Positions 4,138-5,110 of a DNA stretch of 5,110 nt are shown here, piece by piece. The position numbers were made by a program, and so were the translations under genes. This DNA is from Betaproteobacteria bacterium (GTDB taxonomy: Bacteria > Pseudomonadota > Gammaproteobacteria > Burkholderiales > SG8-41): NCBI GenBank assembly GCA_021414185.1, contig JAIOOZ010000690.1:1-5110 (forward strand). Direction: 5' to 3'. The notes under the pieces were generated by a model. That model was not told the origin of the DNA. It was given only the letters and a program-made list of their open reading frames with translations, and ran no database searches. Within the stretch, counting starts at the first letter, position 1. Every line of letters starts with the position of its first letter.

Positions 4138-5110
4138 ATGAGTAGCGTACGCCCTCCCGCTGTAGCTGGTGCATTTTATCCCGCCGCTTCAGGCGAACTT
4201 GCGCGCGAGGTGTCCGCGCTGCTGGCGCACGCCGCCAATGATGCGCGCGGCGAACCGGTCCCCAAGGCGATCATCGCGCCGCACGCCGGCTATATTTACT
4301 CCGGCCCGATTGCCGCCTCGGTTTATGCGCGGCTGGCGCCGGCGCGCGACATCATCACCCGCGTCGTGCTGCTCGGCCCGGTGCACCACGTGCCGGTGCG
4401 CGGCCTCGCCCTGCCCGGCGCGGATTTGCTGGCAACGCCGCTCGGCAACATCGCCGTGGATGCCGCCGCAGTTGCCGCATTGAAATCGCTCCCGCAGGTC
4501 AGGGTAAATGCCGCCGCGCACGTGCGCGAACACTCGCTCGAAGTACAGCTGCCGTTTTTGCAGCAAGTACTCGCCAGTTTCTCGGTAGTGCCGCTCGCCG
4601 TCGGCGATGCCGCCGCGAACGAAGTCGCGCAGGTGCTGGATACGCTGTGGGGCGGCGCCGAAACGCTGATCGTGATCAGTTCCGATCTCTCGCACTACCT
4701 GAGCTACAACGACGCGCAGGCCGTAGACCGCATCACTGCCCGGGCCATACTCGATCTGCGCACCGATATTTCGCACGAACAGGCATGCGGCGGCACGCCG
4801 ATCAACGGCCTCCTGCTGGCAGCGCGCCACCGCGGCTTGGCACCGCAACTCCTCGACTTGCGCAATTCGGGCGACACCGCAGGCGACCGCAACCGCGTCG
4901 TCGGCTATGGCGCATTTGCATTCCACGAATCCAAGGTTACCAATATGACAGTCGAAGACGCGCGTGCCTCCCTCTACGGCGACGAAAAGCACGTGATGCC
5001 GGAGCATGCAGGCGAAGTGCTGCTGCCGCTGGCGCGCGCCGCCATCGCCACAGAATTATCTCTGCCCGGCGCAGCGCACGCAGATGCGCACTGGCTCGCA
5101 GACCAAGGCG
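4138..5110 (+). CDS. AmmeMemoRadiSam protein: Memo domain fused to AMMECR1 start, 3' partial
   Basis: The frame is open from ATG 4138 to the window end (324 codons seen). Residues ~5-263 are a Memo domain (PF01875), a dioxygenase-like fold. Visible are VAGAFYP (9-15), APHAGYIYSG with His49, GPVHHVP with His83/His84, HSLEVQLPF (132-140), SSDLSHY (181-187), and ACGGTPINGLLLA with Cys217; the His/His/Cys positions correspond to the metal-site residues of human MEMO1. After a short linker (NMTVEDARASLYGDEKHV), EVLLPLARAAIATEL looks like the first helix of an AMMECR1 domain (AmmeMemoRadiSam protein A), so the gene is probably a B-A fusion cut by the edge. A radical-SAM partner is expected nearby, outside the window. 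The reaction of this system is not established to my knowledge. A TAG at 4120-4122 in the same frame rules out a longer start. Confidence 0.88.
   Translation, partial: MSSVRPPAVAGAFYPAASGELAREVSALLAHAANDARGEPVPKAIIAPHAGYIYSGPIAASVYARLAPARDIITRVVLLGPVHHVPVRGLALPGADLLATPLGNIAVDAAAVAALKSLPQVRVNAAAHVREHSLEVQLPFLQQVLASFSVVPLAVGDAAANEVAQVLDTLWGGAETLIVISSDLSHYLSYNDAQAVDRITARAILDLRTDISHEQACGGTPINGLLLAARHRGLAPQLLDLRNSGDTAGDRNRVVGYGAFAFHESKVTNMTVEDARASLYGDEKHVMPEHAGEVLLPLARAAIATELSLPGAAHADAHWLADQG

Noticed and set aside
4189..5007. 272-codon open frame on the minus strand over the Memo gene
   Set aside because: It lies opposite conserved Memo motifs and its translation has no recognisable domain; a shadow of the high-GC codon pattern.

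Overview
The window looks like chromosomal DNA of a GC-rich Gram-negative proteobacterium, most likely a betaproteobacterium. This rests on the EnvZ-type kinase, the MEP isoprenoid genes ispD and ispF in tandem, an exported protein with a classical Sec signal, and strong G/C at third codon positions. No rRNA, tRNA, CRISPR array or classical transposase is visible.

Layout, left to right. (1) 1-1101, plus strand: the C-terminal part of an EnvZ-like sensor histidine kinase, cut by the window edge. (2) 1100-1246: a gene-free repeat element of about 147 bp, bounded by inverted CGCCAAG heptamer arrays and holding a possible terminator. (3) 1265-1741, minus: a cyclic-nucleotide-binding-domain protein with no DNA-binding domain. 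(4) 1843-2256, plus: a small exported protein of unknown function, divergent from (3). (5) 2308-3995, minus: ispD and ispF, two enzymes of the MEP (non-mevalonate) isoprenoid pathway, separated by a 516-bp AT-rich cassette at 2788-3303. The cassette encodes a GxxExxY / PD-(D/E)XK-like protein and is bounded by 31-bp inverted repeats built from the same heptamer. (6) 4138 to the window end, plus: a Memo-family protein that appears fused to an AMMECR1 domain (AmmeMemoRadiSam system), divergent from ispD.

The housekeeping genes are ordinary. The most interesting content is the heptamer repeat family. One copy carries a small nuclease-like gene and splits the ispD-ispF pair without breaking either reading frame. 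A second, shorter copy without a gene sits directly on the stop codon of the EnvZ-like gene. The shared ends, the size difference and the base-composition contrast suggest an autonomous/non-autonomous pair of a mobile or repeat-associated element that tends to land at gene ends. Movement itself is inference: no clear target-site duplication is visible.
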